Shown here: piece by piece, positions 7,977 to 17,289 of the stretch
Layout: every line of letters starts with the position of its first letter
Position numbering within the stretch: the stretch's first letter is position 1
Source of the DNA: JASTVH01 sp042862465
GTDB taxonomy: Bacteria; Pseudomonadota; Gammaproteobacteria; Pseudomonadales; Oleiphilaceae
NCBI GenBank assembly: GCA_042862465.1
Contig: JASTVH010000009.1
Coordinates: 124,001-188,000, forward strand
Length of the DNA stretch: 64,000 bases
Reading direction: 5' to 3'
Translations under genes and position numbers: made by a program
The notes under the pieces: generated by a model
The model's input: only the letters and a program-made list of their open reading frames with translations
Database searches by the model: none
Told to the model about the DNA's origin: nothing

Positions 7977-8843
7977 TTATTCAGAAAGGGTGACCAGTAT
8001 GGGGTCACCCAGGCGATTTGCTTCGATACGCCGGCGCTCCAGCTCCGCCGAGTCCTCGGACGCAAAGGGCCCCACGCGGACGCGGTGCCACACCGTTCCC
8101 TTGGAGGACGAGCTGGTCACCCGCACCGGTTCGTCGGTGATCTGGCGGACCTGCTGCTGAAAGCGACGCGCCAAGTCCGGATCGTTGAACGCCGCTACCT
8201 GCACGAAGTAGCGCCCGTCGCTGGATTTTGCGTTGCTTGCCACCACGGCTGGCGCATTGTCCGCTTCGCCGGCGACCGTCCACTGACCGTCGCGTCCAAC
8301 ATTAACGGCAGCGATATGGACCCGGGTCGTGCCCTTGTTGGCGTACCCCAGCTTGCGGGCCGCGGCATAGGACAGATCGATCAGACGCTCGGAATGAAAA
8401 GGCCCCCGATCATTGACCCGGACGATTACGCTGCGCCCATTGGCCAGATTCGTCACCTTGACGTAGCTTGGCAGCGGCAGCGTGCGATGAGCCGCCGACA
8501 GCTTGTACATGTCAAAGATCTCGCCGTTGGACGTCTTGTGGCCATGAAATTTCTTGCCGTACCAGCTGGCCTTGCCCGTGGCCTCATAGCCTCGATGGTC
8601 CTTGAGGACATGGTACGTCTTGCCCCAGACTTCATAGGGAGACTTGTTGCCACCCCGTGAATAGGGTTCGTACTGCGGCACCAGGGATTCCAGATGCCCC
8701 GCATCGAAGGGCTCATCGGGCCCGGTATCCTGATCCATGCTGTAACGCGAGGTGGAGCAGCCCGCCAGCACCATCAGCGCCAGCAGCATCAGCCCCCAGG
8801 TCCCGATTGTTTTACTCGACCGCGTCGGTGTCACACAGAACAT
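7977..8843 (-). CDS. rlpA: septal-ring/endolytic transglycosylase RlpA family lipoprotein
   Basis: Outer-membrane-type lipoprotein of 288 residues. A hydrophobic signal ends in the lipobox LAGC (Cys29). The central double-psi beta-barrel is seen as ASWYGKKFHGHKTSNGE through VIVRVNDRGPF and LSYAAARKLGY. A C-terminal SPOR domain begins near GRYFVQVAAF and contains HRVRVGPF. In Pseudomonas RlpA is a lytic transglycosylase acting on peptide-stripped glycan; the SPOR domain targets such glycan at septa. ATG 8843 is preferred because GAGGAAGAG lies about nine bases upstream; a GTG at 8846 precedes it. The start is 3 bases past the mltB stop, indicating coupled expression. Confidence 0.93.
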   Translation of the reverse strand: MFCVTPTRSSKTIGTWGLMLLALMVLAGCSTSRYSMDQDTGPDEPFDAGHLESLVPQYEPYSRGGNKSPYEVWGKTYHVLKDHRGYEATGKASWYGKKFHGHKTSNGEIFDMYKLSAAHRTLPLPSYVKVTNLANGRSVIVRVNDRGPFHSERLIDLSYAAARKLGYANKGTTRVHIAAVNVGRDGQWTVAGEADNAPAVVASNAKSSDGRYFVQVAAFNDPDLARRFQQQVRQITDEPVRVTSSSSKGTVWHRVRVGPFASEDSAELERRRIEANRLGDPILVTLSE

Positions 8844-8846
8844 CAC

Positions 8847-9842
8847 CTACTGCTCTTCCTCAGGTTCCCGGGCCAGGGCCCGCGCCAGGTTGTGGACCGC
8901 CATGGCATAAAGATTGGAATGATTGTAACGCGTTATGACGTAAAAGTTATGGAAAGTCGCCCAATATTCCCGGCCATCTTCCCCCTCCAGCGACAGTACA
9001 TTGACCGGCGCATCTGCCGGGAGGTCGACCGACAACCGGGCGCCCGCCTCCTTGAGATCCACCAGGGTATGCTGTGGCTTCAGCTCCGCGCGGTCCACCG
9101 CCAGTTGTCGCAAAGCCTTTCCCGGCTGTTGCAGCCGCTGGGCCACGGGCTCCCCTGCATGCCAGCCATGGCGCTTAAAGTAATTGGCAACGCTGCCAAT
9201 GGCATCGGTGGGATTGCTGAGGATGTCGGCGGTCCCGTCATGGTCGAAATCCACCGCATAGGCCCGGTAACTGCTGGAAATGAACTGACCATAACCCATG
9301 GCCCCGGCATAGGAGCCCTTGAGGGTCAGCGGATCGAAACCCTGCTCCCGCGACAGCAACAGGTATTGCTCCAGCTCGTCCCGGAAAAACGGCGCCCGCG
9401 GCGGGTAATGGAAGGCCAGGGTCGACAGGGCATCGATCACCCGATAACGGCCGGTAAACCCGCCATAGCGCGTTTCGACACCGATGATGGCGGCGACCAC
9501 CGGCGCGGCTACACCCAGTTCGTCCTCAACCCGGGCAAAGGTGTCGGCGTGATCGACCAGAAACTGGTGGCCCTTTTCGATTCGGTCCCGGGTGAGGAAA
9601 ATGCGCCGGTAATCTTTCCAGGACAGCACCTTCTCCGCCGGACGGCTGATGGCCTCCAGGATGGAGTCCTTCTTCTCGGCCGCGGCCAGCCACGCTTCCA
9701 GGGACTTCACCGGAAAGGCATGGGTTCGATGCATGTAATCAATGAAGGCCCGCACTTCCCCGGAGTCGATGGGGGTGGCAAGGCTCGTGCCCGGGAACAA
9801 GCCCCAAAGCAACAGCGAAAGGGTTAAAACGAGGCGTGTCAT
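8847..9842 (-). CDS. mltB: lytic murein transglycosylase B
   Basis: Periplasmic lytic transglycosylase (331 residues) that cleaves glycan strands to 1,6-anhydro-muropeptides, feeding the recycling in which Mpl acts. The SLT family 3 fold is evident: catalytic Glu123 in AAIIGVETRYGGFTG, then GSYAGAMGYGQFISSSY and the calcium-binding-like DFDHDGTADI. The N-terminus is an ordinary Sec signal (MTRLVLTLSLLLWG...SLA) with no cysteine, so unlike E. coli MltB it is not predicted to be lipidated. ATG 9842 has GAGAG upstream and is preferred to 9872. A 171-base gap separates it from rodA, so it may have its own promoter. Confidence 0.93.
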   Translation of the reverse strand: MTRLVLTLSLLLWGLFPGTSLATPIDSGEVRAFIDYMHRTHAFPVKSLEAWLAAAEKKDSILEAISRPAEKVLSWKDYRRIFLTRDRIEKGHQFLVDHADTFARVEDELGVAAPVVAAIIGVETRYGGFTGRYRVIDALSTLAFHYPPRAPFFRDELEQYLLLSREQGFDPLTLKGSYAGAMGYGQFISSSYRAYAVDFDHDGTADILSNPTDAIGSVANYFKRHGWHAGEPVAQRLQQPGKALRQLAVDRAELKPQHTLVDLKEAGARLSVDLPADAPVNVLSLEGEDGREYWATFHNFYVITRYNHSNLYAMAVHNLARALAREPEEEQ

Positions 9843-10013
9843 TATGCTCTCTATCTTGTTTTTCCTGACCAAATACCCTGAAAACAGGATGCCGGGACGC
9901 TCTCGACTCCGTAACCAAGCCCCCTAACGCGCGAAACAGTAGCACGCCTCATGGCACCGCTCTAGTATCTCGCGGCGATCCGTAATCAACTGATTGAGCA
10001 GGCTATGCCAAGC

Positions 10014-11165
10014 TCAGGACCCCAACATTCGTCGATGGGTCTGGATCGACATCAGGATGCCGAACCCTGCCATCAGGGTCACGATGGAGGTGCCGCCATA
10101 ACTGACCATGGGCAGGGGAACCCCGACCACCGGCAGGATCCCGCTGACCATCCCCATATTGACGAAAACGTAGATGAAAAACGTTAGTGTAAGACTGCCT
10201 GCCAGAAGGCGGGAATAGGTATCCTGGGCATTGGCCGCAATGTAAAGACAGCGCATGATGATCAGCAGATAGAGCGTCAGCAGCGCGATCACGCCAATCA
10301 GGCCAAATTCCTCAGCCAGCACCGCCACGATGAAGTCGGTGTGACTCTCCGGCAGAAAATCCAGGTGCGACTGGGTACCCTGCAGCCAGCCCTTGCCCGC
10401 CAGTCCCCCGGAACCGATCGCCGTCTTCGACTGGATGATGTTCCAGCCGGCACCCAGCGGATCGCTTTCGGGATCCAGCAGCGTCATTACCCGCTGCTTC
10501 TGGTAATCGCGCATCACGAAAAACCACAGTGCCGGCAACGCCATGGCCACCAGGGAGACGAAGCCGCCAATCAGTTTCCAGCTGATTCCGGCCAGAAAGA
10601 GCACGAACAGGCCAGCGGCAAACACCAGCAGCGCGGTGCCCAGATCGGGCTGCTCCACGATCAGCATGGGCGGCAGCATAATAATCGCCAGCGCAATCAG
10701 CGTGTCCTTGCCAGACGGGGGTAATACGCGGCTGGCCAGAAACCAGGACACCATCATGGGTGCCGCAATCTTGACCAGCTCCGACGGCTGAAACCGCGGC
10801 AGGCCCGGCAGCTGCAGCCAGCGCTGGGCTCCCTTGGCCCCCACCCCCATGATCAACACCGCCGACAGCGCCGCCACGCCGACAGCGAAAACCCATGGCG
10901 ACCAGCGCCGGTAGACCGCCGGATCCAGCTGGGCGAAGGCGACCATCACCGTCAAGGCCACGCAAAGACGCACAACCTGTCGACGTACCACTTCGGCGCT
11001 GCTGTCGGCACCGGAATAAAGCACGAACAGACCGGCGCCCACGAGCATCAAAAGCAACAACAGCAGGATGGGGTCCAGGTGGATCCCGGAAAGGACGCCA
11101 CGGTGTTGGCTTGAAGGCACCAGGCCGCTGTCGGGCATCTGATGGACATAATCGCGTCCCTTCAT
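10014..11165 (-). CDS. rodA: rod shape-determining SEDS glycosyltransferase
   Basis: Polytopic inner-membrane peptidoglycan polymerase of the elongasome, working with PBP2. The 383-residue product has about ten hydrophobic segments and SEDS signatures: QPSELVKIA, the DPESDPLGAGWNIIQSKTAIGSGGL loop, FLPESHTDFIVAVLAEEFG and the C-terminal PMVSYGGTSI. Its ATG overlaps the mrdA stop by one base (TAATG), so the pair is translationally coupled. A second SEDS protein, FtsW, lies in the dcw cluster (50760-51929); this one is RodA because of its pairing with mrdA. Confidence 0.96.
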   Translation of the reverse strand: MKGRDYVHQMPDSGLVPSSQHRGVLSGIHLDPILLLLLLMLVGAGLFVLYSGADSSAEVVRRQVVRLCVALTVMVAFAQLDPAVYRRWSPWVFAVGVAALSAVLIMGVGAKGAQRWLQLPGLPRFQPSELVKIAAPMMVSWFLASRVLPPSGKDTLIALAIIMLPPMLIVEQPDLGTALLVFAAGLFVLFLAGISWKLIGGFVSLVAMALPALWFFVMRDYQKQRVMTLLDPESDPLGAGWNIIQSKTAIGSGGLAGKGWLQGTQSHLDFLPESHTDFIVAVLAEEFGLIGVIALLTLYLLIIMRCLYIAANAQDTYSRLLAGSLTLTFFIYVFVNMGMVSGILPVVGVPLPMVSYGGTSIVTLMAGFGILMSIQTHRRMLGS

Positions 11166-13057
11166 TACTTGTGCGCTCCCGCTTCGGCCATGATCTCGTC
11201 CGCTTTTTCGTCCTTGTTCAGGTCCAGTATCCAGGCATCAAATATCTTGCGGGCCAGAGGGGCCGCGGTATGGCTCCCGCCGCCGCCATTTTCCACCAGC
11301 ACGGCCACCGCGATCTGGGGGTCCTCCACCGGCGCAAAGCCCACAAAAAGGGCGTGATCCCGCAACCGTTCCGCCAGCTCATCGGCATTGTATTCTTCGT
11401 CGGCCGCGAGGCTGAATACCTGGGCTGTCCCGGTTTTACCCGCCATCTTGTAGGGGGCGCCCCGCGCCGCCGAGCGCGCTGTACCGTGAGGCCCATCCAT
11501 CACGGCCTCCATCCCGCCCACGACCTCTTCCCAGTAGGAGGGGTCTTTGAGCTTGATATCATGCAGCTCTGATTCCGGCAGCACCTCCTCGGCGGTCACC
11601 TGACCGTCCACCGACTTCAGGTGCCGTGGGGCGTGCCATTCCCCCCGACCGGCCACCACCGCGGTGGCCGTTGCCAGCTGCAGCGGCGTCGCCAGCAGGT
11701 AACCCTGACCGATCGACATGTTGACGGAGTCCCCGGGATACCAGGGTTGATTCTTAACGGCCCGTTTCCAATCCCGTGTCGGCAACAGACCGGACTTGGC
11801 CTCCCCGACATCCAGCGCGGCATTGCGGCCAAAGCCGAATTCCGCCAGATAGTTGGACATGGTGTCGATTCCCATCTTGTACCCCATGTCGTAGAAGTAG
11901 GTGTCACAGGATTGGGCGATGGCATCGTGCAGTGTCATCCAGCCGTGCCCCCAGCGTTTCCAGTCGCGGTAGACACGGTTATTGTTCTCCAGCTTGTAGT
12001 AGCCCGGATCGTAGATCTTGGTCTGCGGTGTCACGGTCCCGCTGTCCAAACCCGCAATCGCCATCATGGGCTTGACCGTGGAACCGGGCGGGTACTGACC
12101 CCGGATGGCGCGATTGAACAGGGGTACGTCCCGGGAATCGCGCAGCGCAGCGTAGTCCTTGGTGTTAATGCCGGTGACGAACAGGTTGGCGTCGAAACTC
12201 GGAGCACTGGCCAGCGCCAGGATGCCACCGGTGTGCGGGTCCAGCGCAACGATGGCGCCCCGGCGACCGGCCAGGGCCTCGTAGGCCAGGCGCTGCAAAC
12301 GGATATCCATTTGCAGGTGAATGTCCGCCCCTGGTGCCGGGTCCTCCCGCTCCAGTACCCGCAATACCCGCCCCCGGGCATTGGTTTCAACGTTCTGAAA
12401 ACCGACATGCCCGTGTAGCAGATCCTCGTAAACCCTCTCGATGCCGAGCTTGCCGATGTAATGAGTACCGGCGTAATTCACCGGATCCACCTTGCGCAGC
12501 TCATTCTCGTTGATGCGCCCCACGTAGCCCAGGGCATGCGCCGTCAGTTCGGGATAGGGATAGTAGCGCACCAGTTCCGCATCCACCTCCACCCCGGGCA
12601 GCCGGTAACGGTTGACCGACAGGCTGGCGATTTCTTCCTCGGTGATCTGATAGCGCAGGGGCACCGGCTCATAAGGCCGGCGATACTCATGCAGGCGGCG
12701 ATAGAAGCGCTCGACATCCTCGTCGGGAATGTCGATCAACTTTCGCAGCCGCTCAATGGTGCCGTCGATGTCATCGACCCGTTCCGGCACCAGTGTGACA
12801 CTGAAGACGGGGCGGTTCTCCGCCAGCAGGACGCCGTTGCGGTCGTAAATCAGCCCCCGGGTCGGGGCCACCGATTGCACCTGCACACGGTTCTTTTCCG
12901 AGAGCGTGGTGAAACGCTCATGCTCGACCACCTGCAGAAAATAGAAGCGCAGCGCCAGGAGACCCGCCATGACCAGGACCACCAGAAAACTGATGAGCGT
13001 GCGTCGCTGGAAGATCGCGCGTTCTCTCGCGGTATCCTTGAATGTCCCCCATCCCAT
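11165..13057 (-). CDS. mrdA: penicillin-binding protein 2
   Basis: Monofunctional class B transpeptidase of the elongasome (630 residues), partner of RodA. One N-terminal transmembrane helix (about 19-42) precedes the pedestal domain and the transpeptidase domain with STVK (S326-K329), SCD (383-385, in place of SxN, as is usual for PBP2) and KTGTAQ (541-546). Length and motifs match the family. It is 106 bases downstream of rlmH and coupled to rodA. The C-terminal tail after IFDAWILDLN is charged and slightly extended. Confidence 0.96.
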   Translation of the reverse strand: MGWGTFKDTARERAIFQRRTLISFLVVLVMAGLLALRFYFLQVVEHERFTTLSEKNRVQVQSVAPTRGLIYDRNGVLLAENRPVFSVTLVPERVDDIDGTIERLRKLIDIPDEDVERFYRRLHEYRRPYEPVPLRYQITEEEIASLSVNRYRLPGVEVDAELVRYYPYPELTAHALGYVGRINENELRKVDPVNYAGTHYIGKLGIERVYEDLLHGHVGFQNVETNARGRVLRVLEREDPAPGADIHLQMDIRLQRLAYEALAGRRGAIVALDPHTGGILALASAPSFDANLFVTGINTKDYAALRDSRDVPLFNRAIRGQYPPGSTVKPMMAIAGLDSGTVTPQTKIYDPGYYKLENNNRVYRDWKRWGHGWMTLHDAIAQSCDTYFYDMGYKMGIDTMSNYLAEFGFGRNAALDVGEAKSGLLPTRDWKRAVKNQPWYPGDSVNMSIGQGYLLATPLQLATATAVVAGRGEWHAPRHLKSVDGQVTAEEVLPESELHDIKLKDPSYWEEVVGGMEAVMDGPHGTARSAARGAPYKMAGKTGTAQVFSLAADEEYNADELAERLRDHALFVGFAPVEDPQIAVAVLVENGGGGSHTAAPLARKIFDAWILDLNKDEKADEIMAEAGAHK

Positions 13058-13163
13058 AATGCGCTTGATCTATCGTTCCTGTTCTGTGGTGAAATCAAAA
13101 AGGTAAGAGCCCGGCCTCTGGAAGACCGGGAAAAACCGGGGAAGTTCCTCTCCCGGGGCCGAC

Positions 13164-13637
13164 TCAGCCACCCCGGTGATAGGGATGATTGGCAGTGATG
13201 CTCCAGGCCCGATAGAACTGCTCGGCCACAATGATGCGGACCAGTGGATGCGGCAGGGTCAGGGCGGACAGGGACCAGCGCTGATGGGCTCTTTCCAGGC
13301 AGCCCGGCGCCAGGCCATCGGGACCGCCGATCAACAGCGCCAGATCGTGCCCTTCCATCCGCCAGTCTTCCAGCCTTCCCGCCAGCTGCTCGGTACTCAG
13401 GGCCTTTCCCCTGACGTCCAGGGCGATCACATGATCTCCCGGCGCAACCGCCGCCAGCATCTGCTCCCCCTCCCGCGTGATGGCGCGCTTGAGATCGGCA
13501 TTTTTGCCCCGCTTGGCCAGTGGAATATCGACGATCTCCAGGGGCATTTCCGGCGGGAAACGGCGGACATACTCACGCACGCCCTCATCGACCCAGCCCG
13601 GCATGCGCTGGCCCACTGAAATCATCCGGATGCGCAT
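13164..13637 (-). CDS. rlmH: 23S rRNA (pseudouridine1915-N3)-methyltransferase
   Basis: SPOUT-class methyltransferase (157 residues) acting on pseudouridine 1915 of helix 69 in assembled 70S ribosomes. The N-terminus MRIRMISVGQRMPGW and the knotted SAM site ALLIGGPDGL ... LPHPLVRIIVAEQFYRAWSI ... HPYHR are diagnostic. The ATG lies 3 bases downstream of the rsfS stop. The rsfS-rlmH-mrdA-rodA order is a conserved gammaproteobacterial block. Confidence 0.96.
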   Translation of the reverse strand: MRIRMISVGQRMPGWVDEGVREYVRRFPPEMPLEIVDIPLAKRGKNADLKRAITREGEQMLAAVAPGDHVIALDVRGKALSTEQLAGRLEDWRMEGHDLALLIGGPDGLAPGCLERAHQRWSLSALTLPHPLVRIIVAEQFYRAWSITANHPYHRGG

Positions 13638-13640
13638 GCC

Positions 13641-13994
13641 CTATTCCGTTCCGCCTGCTCCCTCGATGGGCGGCGCATCGCGCCAGAAGCGCTCGAGATC
13701 ATAGAACTCCCGGGTCGCCGGCAACATGACGTGGACTACCACGCTGCCCAGATCCACCAGCACCCAGTCATTGGTCTCGTCGCCCTCGACCGCCGGGGAA
13801 CGCACGCCATCCTTTTTGACTTCCGTGACCAGGTTTTCGGCGAGCGACCGCACATGGCGGTTGGACGTCCCCGAGGCGATGACCATGTAGTCGGTGACGC
13901 TGGTACGATCACGCACGTCCAGCACGCTGATATCTTTCGCTTTTAGCGAGTCCAGGGCTTCTACAACAATGTCTTTCAATTTGTCTGCCTGCAT
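13641..13994 (-). CDS. rsfS: ribosome silencing factor
   Basis: RsfS/YbeB/Iojap protein (117 residues) that binds uL14 and blocks subunit joining when nutrients are scarce. Recognised by LKDIVVEALDSLKAKDISVLDV, the TSVTDYMVIASGTSNRHVRSLA core and the WVLVDLGSVVVHVM block near the C-terminus. ATG 13994 (MQADKLKDIV) has AAGG shortly upstream; a longer frame reaching 14177 overlaps nadD and lacks similarity. Located between nadD and rlmH. Confidence 0.95.
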   Translation of the reverse strand: MQADKLKDIVVEALDSLKAKDISVLDVRDRTSVTDYMVIASGTSNRHVRSLAENLVTEVKKDGVRSPAVEGDETNDWVLVDLGSVVVHVMLPATREFYDLERFWRDAPPIEGAGGTE

Positions 13995-14076
13995 AGTGAC
14001 CTTAGTGGCTGTGACAGTAGAGGGAATGCCGCCCAACAGCATGGCAATCCCGATTGCGACCTCGCACCCGGCAGGC

Positions 14077-14745
14077 TCAACCCTGCCGGTACAGGCCCCG
14101 CTCCCGGATGTATTGCCAGACCGGATCCGGCACCAGGTAGCGTGGTGATCGCCCGGAGGCAATCCGTTCGCGGACATCCGTGGCCGAAATATCCAAAAGG
14201 GACAGGCGTAGCTGCAAAACAGCCCCCCTCTCCCTTGACTTTAATTCCGATACATCATTTACGCCATGCTCATGCACCCAGCGCCGGGCAAGCCCATCCT
14301 CCGGCAACGGGTAACCGGGCCGGTCGATAACGATCAGATGCGCCCGTTCCAGCACGGCCTCGGGCTGGTGCCAGCGATCGATGCCGGCAAACGCATCCGT
14401 CCCCAGGACCAGGGCCAGGGGCTGAGACTCTCCCAGTTCCCGCCGCAGATCGGCCAGGGTATCGGCGGTGTAGGAGGGCGCATCACGCCGCAACTCCCGC
14501 TCATCCACCACCAGCCCCACCTCGTCCGCCACCGCCGCCTGCAACATGCGGACGCGATCCGCCGAGGAGGCCCCCGGTGTATCACGATGGGGAGGAACAT
14601 GACAGGGCACCAGATGGATATGGCTGGCGGCAAAATGCTCCCGCAGCTCGATCGCCATGCGCAAGTGGCCGACATGGACGGGGTCGAAGGTCCCGCCCAT
14701 CATCAGGTGCAACGCCGGGGATTTATTCGCGGATGTGACCGTCAC
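14077..14745 (-). CDS. nadD: nicotinate-nucleotide adenylyltransferase
   Basis: Makes deamido-NAD from nicotinate mononucleotide and ATP. The nucleotidyltransferase motifs are GGTFDPVHVGHL near the N-terminus and the C-terminal ISATDVRERIASG (ISST/SxxR motif). There is no ATG upstream of the conserved core except within LHLMMGG, so a non-ATG start is required; GTG 14745 or TTG 14748, both inside the proA 3' end, are the candidates. The product is about 222 residues, normal for the family. It overlaps the proA stop by 23 bases, implying coupling. Confidence 0.92.
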   Translation of the reverse strand: MTVTSANKSPALHLMMGGTFDPVHVGHLRMAIELREHFAASHIHLVPCHVPPHRDTPGASSADRVRMLQAAVADEVGLVVDERELRRDAPSYTADTLADLRRELGESQPLALVLGTDAFAGIDRWHQPEAVLERAHLIVIDRPGYPLPEDGLARRWVHEHGVNDVSELKSRERGAVLQLRLSLLDISATDVRERIASGRSPRYLVPDPVWQYIRERGLYRQG

Positions 14746-15979
14746 CAAACACCACGTATTTCTGGGTGGTCAATCCTTCCAGTCCGACAGGGCCGCGGGC
14801 ATGAAGCTTATCCGTGGAAATGCCAATCTCCGCGCCCAGGCCGTACTCGAAGCCGTCCGCAAAGCGGGTGGAAGCGTTGATCATGACCGAACTGGAATCC
14901 ACCTCGGTCATGAAACGCCGCGCGCGGGTGTAATTCTCGGTCACGATGCTGTCGGTATGGTGCGAGCCGTAATGGTTGATGTGCTCAATGGCCTGGTCGA
15001 GACCGTCGACCACCCGGATCGCCAGAACCGGCGCCAGGTACTCTTCGAACCAGTCCGCTTCCGTGGCCGCGGTGATATCGCCCAGCACTTCGCGGGTACG
15101 CTCACACCCACGCAACTCCACGCCGAAAGGTTCAAACGCCTCGGCCAGATCCGGCAGCAGAGCTCCCGCCACAGGTGCGTCCACCAGCAAGGTTTCCATG
15201 GTATTGCAGGTGCCATAACGCTGGGTCTTGGCATTGATCGCCACCTGCAACGCCTTGGCGGCATCGGCATCGCGATCGAGGAAGACGTGACAGACGCCGT
15301 CCAGGTGCTTGATCACGGGCACGGTGGCGTCGCGGCTGATGCGCTCGATCAGGCCCTTGCCGCCACGGGGAACAATGACGTCCACATCTTCCGACATGGT
15401 GATCAGGTGACCGACGGCTTCCCGATCCGTGGTGCGGATGACCTGCACCGCATCCGCCGGCAGGCCGGCCGCTTCCAGGCCCTGGACCACACAGCGGGCG
15501 ATCTCCTGATTGGAGTGAATGGCTTCGGAGCCCCCGCGCAGAATAGTTGCATTGCCGGACTTGATGCACAGGCTGGCGGCATCGACCGTCACATTGGGGC
15601 GGGACTCGTACACAATGCCGATGACGCCCAGCGGCACCCGCATCTTACCCACCTGGATACCGGACGGACGGTAGGCCATGTCCGTGATCACGCCCACCGG
15701 GTCCGCCAGCCCGGCTACCTGCCGGAGACCTTCGATCATGCCGTCAATCCGGGCCGGCGTCAGGGCCAGACGATCCAGCAGGGCTGCATCCAGCCCCCGC
15801 TCCTTACCGGCTTCGAGATCGCGTTCATTGGCTGCGGCCAGCGCCTCGCGGGATTCATCGAGCGCCTCTGCCGTCGCCAGCAGGGCCTGATTCCTGGCAC
15901 TGGTTGCCGCCCGCGCCATGGCACGGCTGGCCGCCCTGGCACGCTGGCCAACATCCGCCATGTAGGTCCTGATATCCAT
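14723..15979 (-). CDS. proA: gamma-glutamyl phosphate reductase
   Basis: NADPH-dependent reductase of proline synthesis (418 residues), converting gamma-glutamyl phosphate to glutamate semialdehyde. Family motifs are VGVIGIVYESRPNVTVDAASLC, the GNATILRGGSEA segment, the cysteine region RYGTCNTMETLLV and the C-terminal GPVGLEGLTTQKYV. It heads the minus-strand cluster that runs through nadD, rsfS, rlmH and mrdA-rodA. A consensus -10 (TATAAT) lies at 16151-16156. In halophiles proline is also an osmolyte, but nothing in the sequence shows osmotic control. proB is not in the window. Confidence 0.96.
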   Translation of the reverse strand: MDIRTYMADVGQRARAASRAMARAATSARNQALLATAEALDESREALAAANERDLEAGKERGLDAALLDRLALTPARIDGMIEGLRQVAGLADPVGVITDMAYRPSGIQVGKMRVPLGVIGIVYESRPNVTVDAASLCIKSGNATILRGGSEAIHSNQEIARCVVQGLEAAGLPADAVQVIRTTDREAVGHLITMSEDVDVIVPRGGKGLIERISRDATVPVIKHLDGVCHVFLDRDADAAKALQVAINAKTQRYGTCNTMETLLVDAPVAGALLPDLAEAFEPFGVELRGCERTREVLGDITAATEADWFEEYLAPVLAIRVVDGLDQAIEHINHYGSHHTDSIVTENYTRARRFMTEVDSSSVMINASTRFADGFEYGLGAEIGISTDKLHARGPVGLEGLTTQKYVVFGDGHIRE

Positions 15980-16290
15980 TCAACTCCCCTGAATTGCAGT
16001 GGTGATATCGCCGACCGTTGCCGGAACGCGCCTCCGGGCACGATTCCAGACCGTTGCATGCAACCGGCCGACAAAGGACAGAAGTTCAAAAGCCCCTCAA
16101 AACACCCAGTCCGGGCCGGGCACTTTTTTGAGAGGCTCCGTGATTTCGCTATTATACCCTTTGCGGAGGGGGATTCCGAAACCCGTACCGCAAAGTTCGC
16201 CAGACTCGGCAGCGATATCGCCATTCCTGTCATCGAGAGGGCGCCTCCGTTTACGGACGCCACCCTCTGCAACCGAAGGAGCGCCACTTC
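15980..16290. promoter_or_regulatory. 311-base divergent intergenic region with a -10 for proA
   Basis: No gene is supported here. On the minus strand TATAAT at 16156-16151 is a perfect -10 with no good -35, placing a start near 16144 and a leader of about 165 bases before proA. CTCAAAA (16096-16102) and TTTTGAG (16126-16132) can pair within that leader around a GC-rich centre. On the plus strand, AAGGAGCG just before 16291 is the ribosome-binding site of the next gene. Confidence 0.4.
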
Positions 16291-17289
16291 ATGGCCGAAG
16301 AGGGAGCCCGTCCCGTTCAACGCGTCCGTCGCGCCGCCGGAGCCATTCTCGGGTTATTTGCCCTGGTACAGTTCGTGAACGGCCAGCCGGCCTCCGGGAG
16401 CATCGCCCTGGCGTTCGCCGCCGGTTCCCTGCTCTATGAATGGTCCGGGGGCAAGGAACCGGCCCAGTGGCACCGCTGGCTGGCCCAGGGGATGACCCTT
16501 GCCCTGGCGGTGGTCGCCGTTCTGGCGCTGATGGCCTGGCTGCCCGGCCTGGGCTACTGGGCTTTCCTGTTTCCGCTGGTGGCTTTTTCGGTCTGGCCCG
16601 ACCGTCTCGCGGGCATACTGGTCGCGCTCTTCTTGGTGCTGATTCTCGCACTGAATGTGTTCCTGCCCCTGGGGCCGGCCCGCCACCAACTGATCCCCAT
16701 GCTGGTACTGGCCACCCTGCTGACCGGCGTCTTCGTGTTCCTGCGGGAGGTCAAGCGCCGCCAGCTGGCGCCGCTGCGGCGTACGGACACATTGACCAGC
16801 GCCTCCACCCGTGAACACCTGGATACCGATCTGTACAAGGAAATCCAGCGCAGCGAGCGCGAGGGCACGCATCTGTCCCTGATCACCCTGGCCATGGACC
16901 CCAGCGACAATAACGGCCTGCCCGGAGCCGACCGCTCGGCCATCCTCCACAACATCGGCCGCATCCTGCATGAGAACCTGCGCGCATTCGACAACTATTA
17001 CCGGATCGATGACACCCGGTTCGTCCTTATTCTGCCCGGCATGCAGACCGCCGAAGCGATGCGCAAGGCCGAACAGCTGCGCCAGGCCCATGCCAGCCTC
17101 ATGCGCGATTATCGCCTGGACTGGACCATCTCCGGCGGGGTGGCCGGGCTCAATGTGGGGGACGATGCCGAAAGCCTGCAGGACCATGCTGAACGCGCCC
17201 TCACCCGGGCCCAGAAACAGGGCGGCAACCGCATCCAGGCCTTCTCCAATGCCGACATGACACCGCAAGACAAGGACGCCTCCAAGTGA
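16291..17289 (+). CDS. membrane protein with degenerate GGDEF domain (copy 1)
   Basis: A 332-residue protein with about six hydrophobic segments in the first 155 residues and a C-terminal GGDEF-fold domain. The domain is recognisable from DTLTSASTREHLDTDL (where active enzymes have DxLTGLxNR) through YYRIDDTRFVLILPG and ERALTRAQKQGGNRI. The signature is DDTRF (residues 240-244), so catalytic Asp/Glu residues are missing and diguanylate cyclase activity is not expected. Binding of c-di-GMP or GTP, or a purely structural role, remains possible. RBS AAGGAGCG precedes ATG 16291. Its stop overlaps the next start by four bases (GTGA), and the next gene encodes a protein of the same architecture, so this looks like an old tandem duplication. 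Confidence 0.8.
   Translation: MAEEGARPVQRVRRAAGAILGLFALVQFVNGQPASGSIALAFAAGSLLYEWSGGKEPAQWHRWLAQGMTLALAVVAVLALMAWLPGLGYWAFLFPLVAFSVWPDRLAGILVALFLVLILALNVFLPLGPARHQLIPMLVLATLLTGVFVFLREVKRRQLAPLRRTDTLTSASTREHLDTDLYKEIQRSEREGTHLSLITLAMDPSDNNGLPGADRSAILHNIGRILHENLRAFDNYYRIDDTRFVLILPGMQTAEAMRKAEQLRQAHASLMRDYRLDWTISGGVAGLNVGDDAESLQDHAERALTRAQKQGGNRIQAFSNADMTPQDKDASK

Noticed and set aside
16096..16132. CTCAAAA...TTTTGAG pairing in the proA leader, considered as an attenuator
   Set aside because: Only a 7-base AT-rich stem around a large loop, no leader peptide and no competing structure visible.
14657..16378. 573-codon plus-strand frame opposite proA
   Set aside because: Antisense to proA and extends out of frame into the start of the next gene; composition is His/Gly/Arg rich without any recognisable domain.
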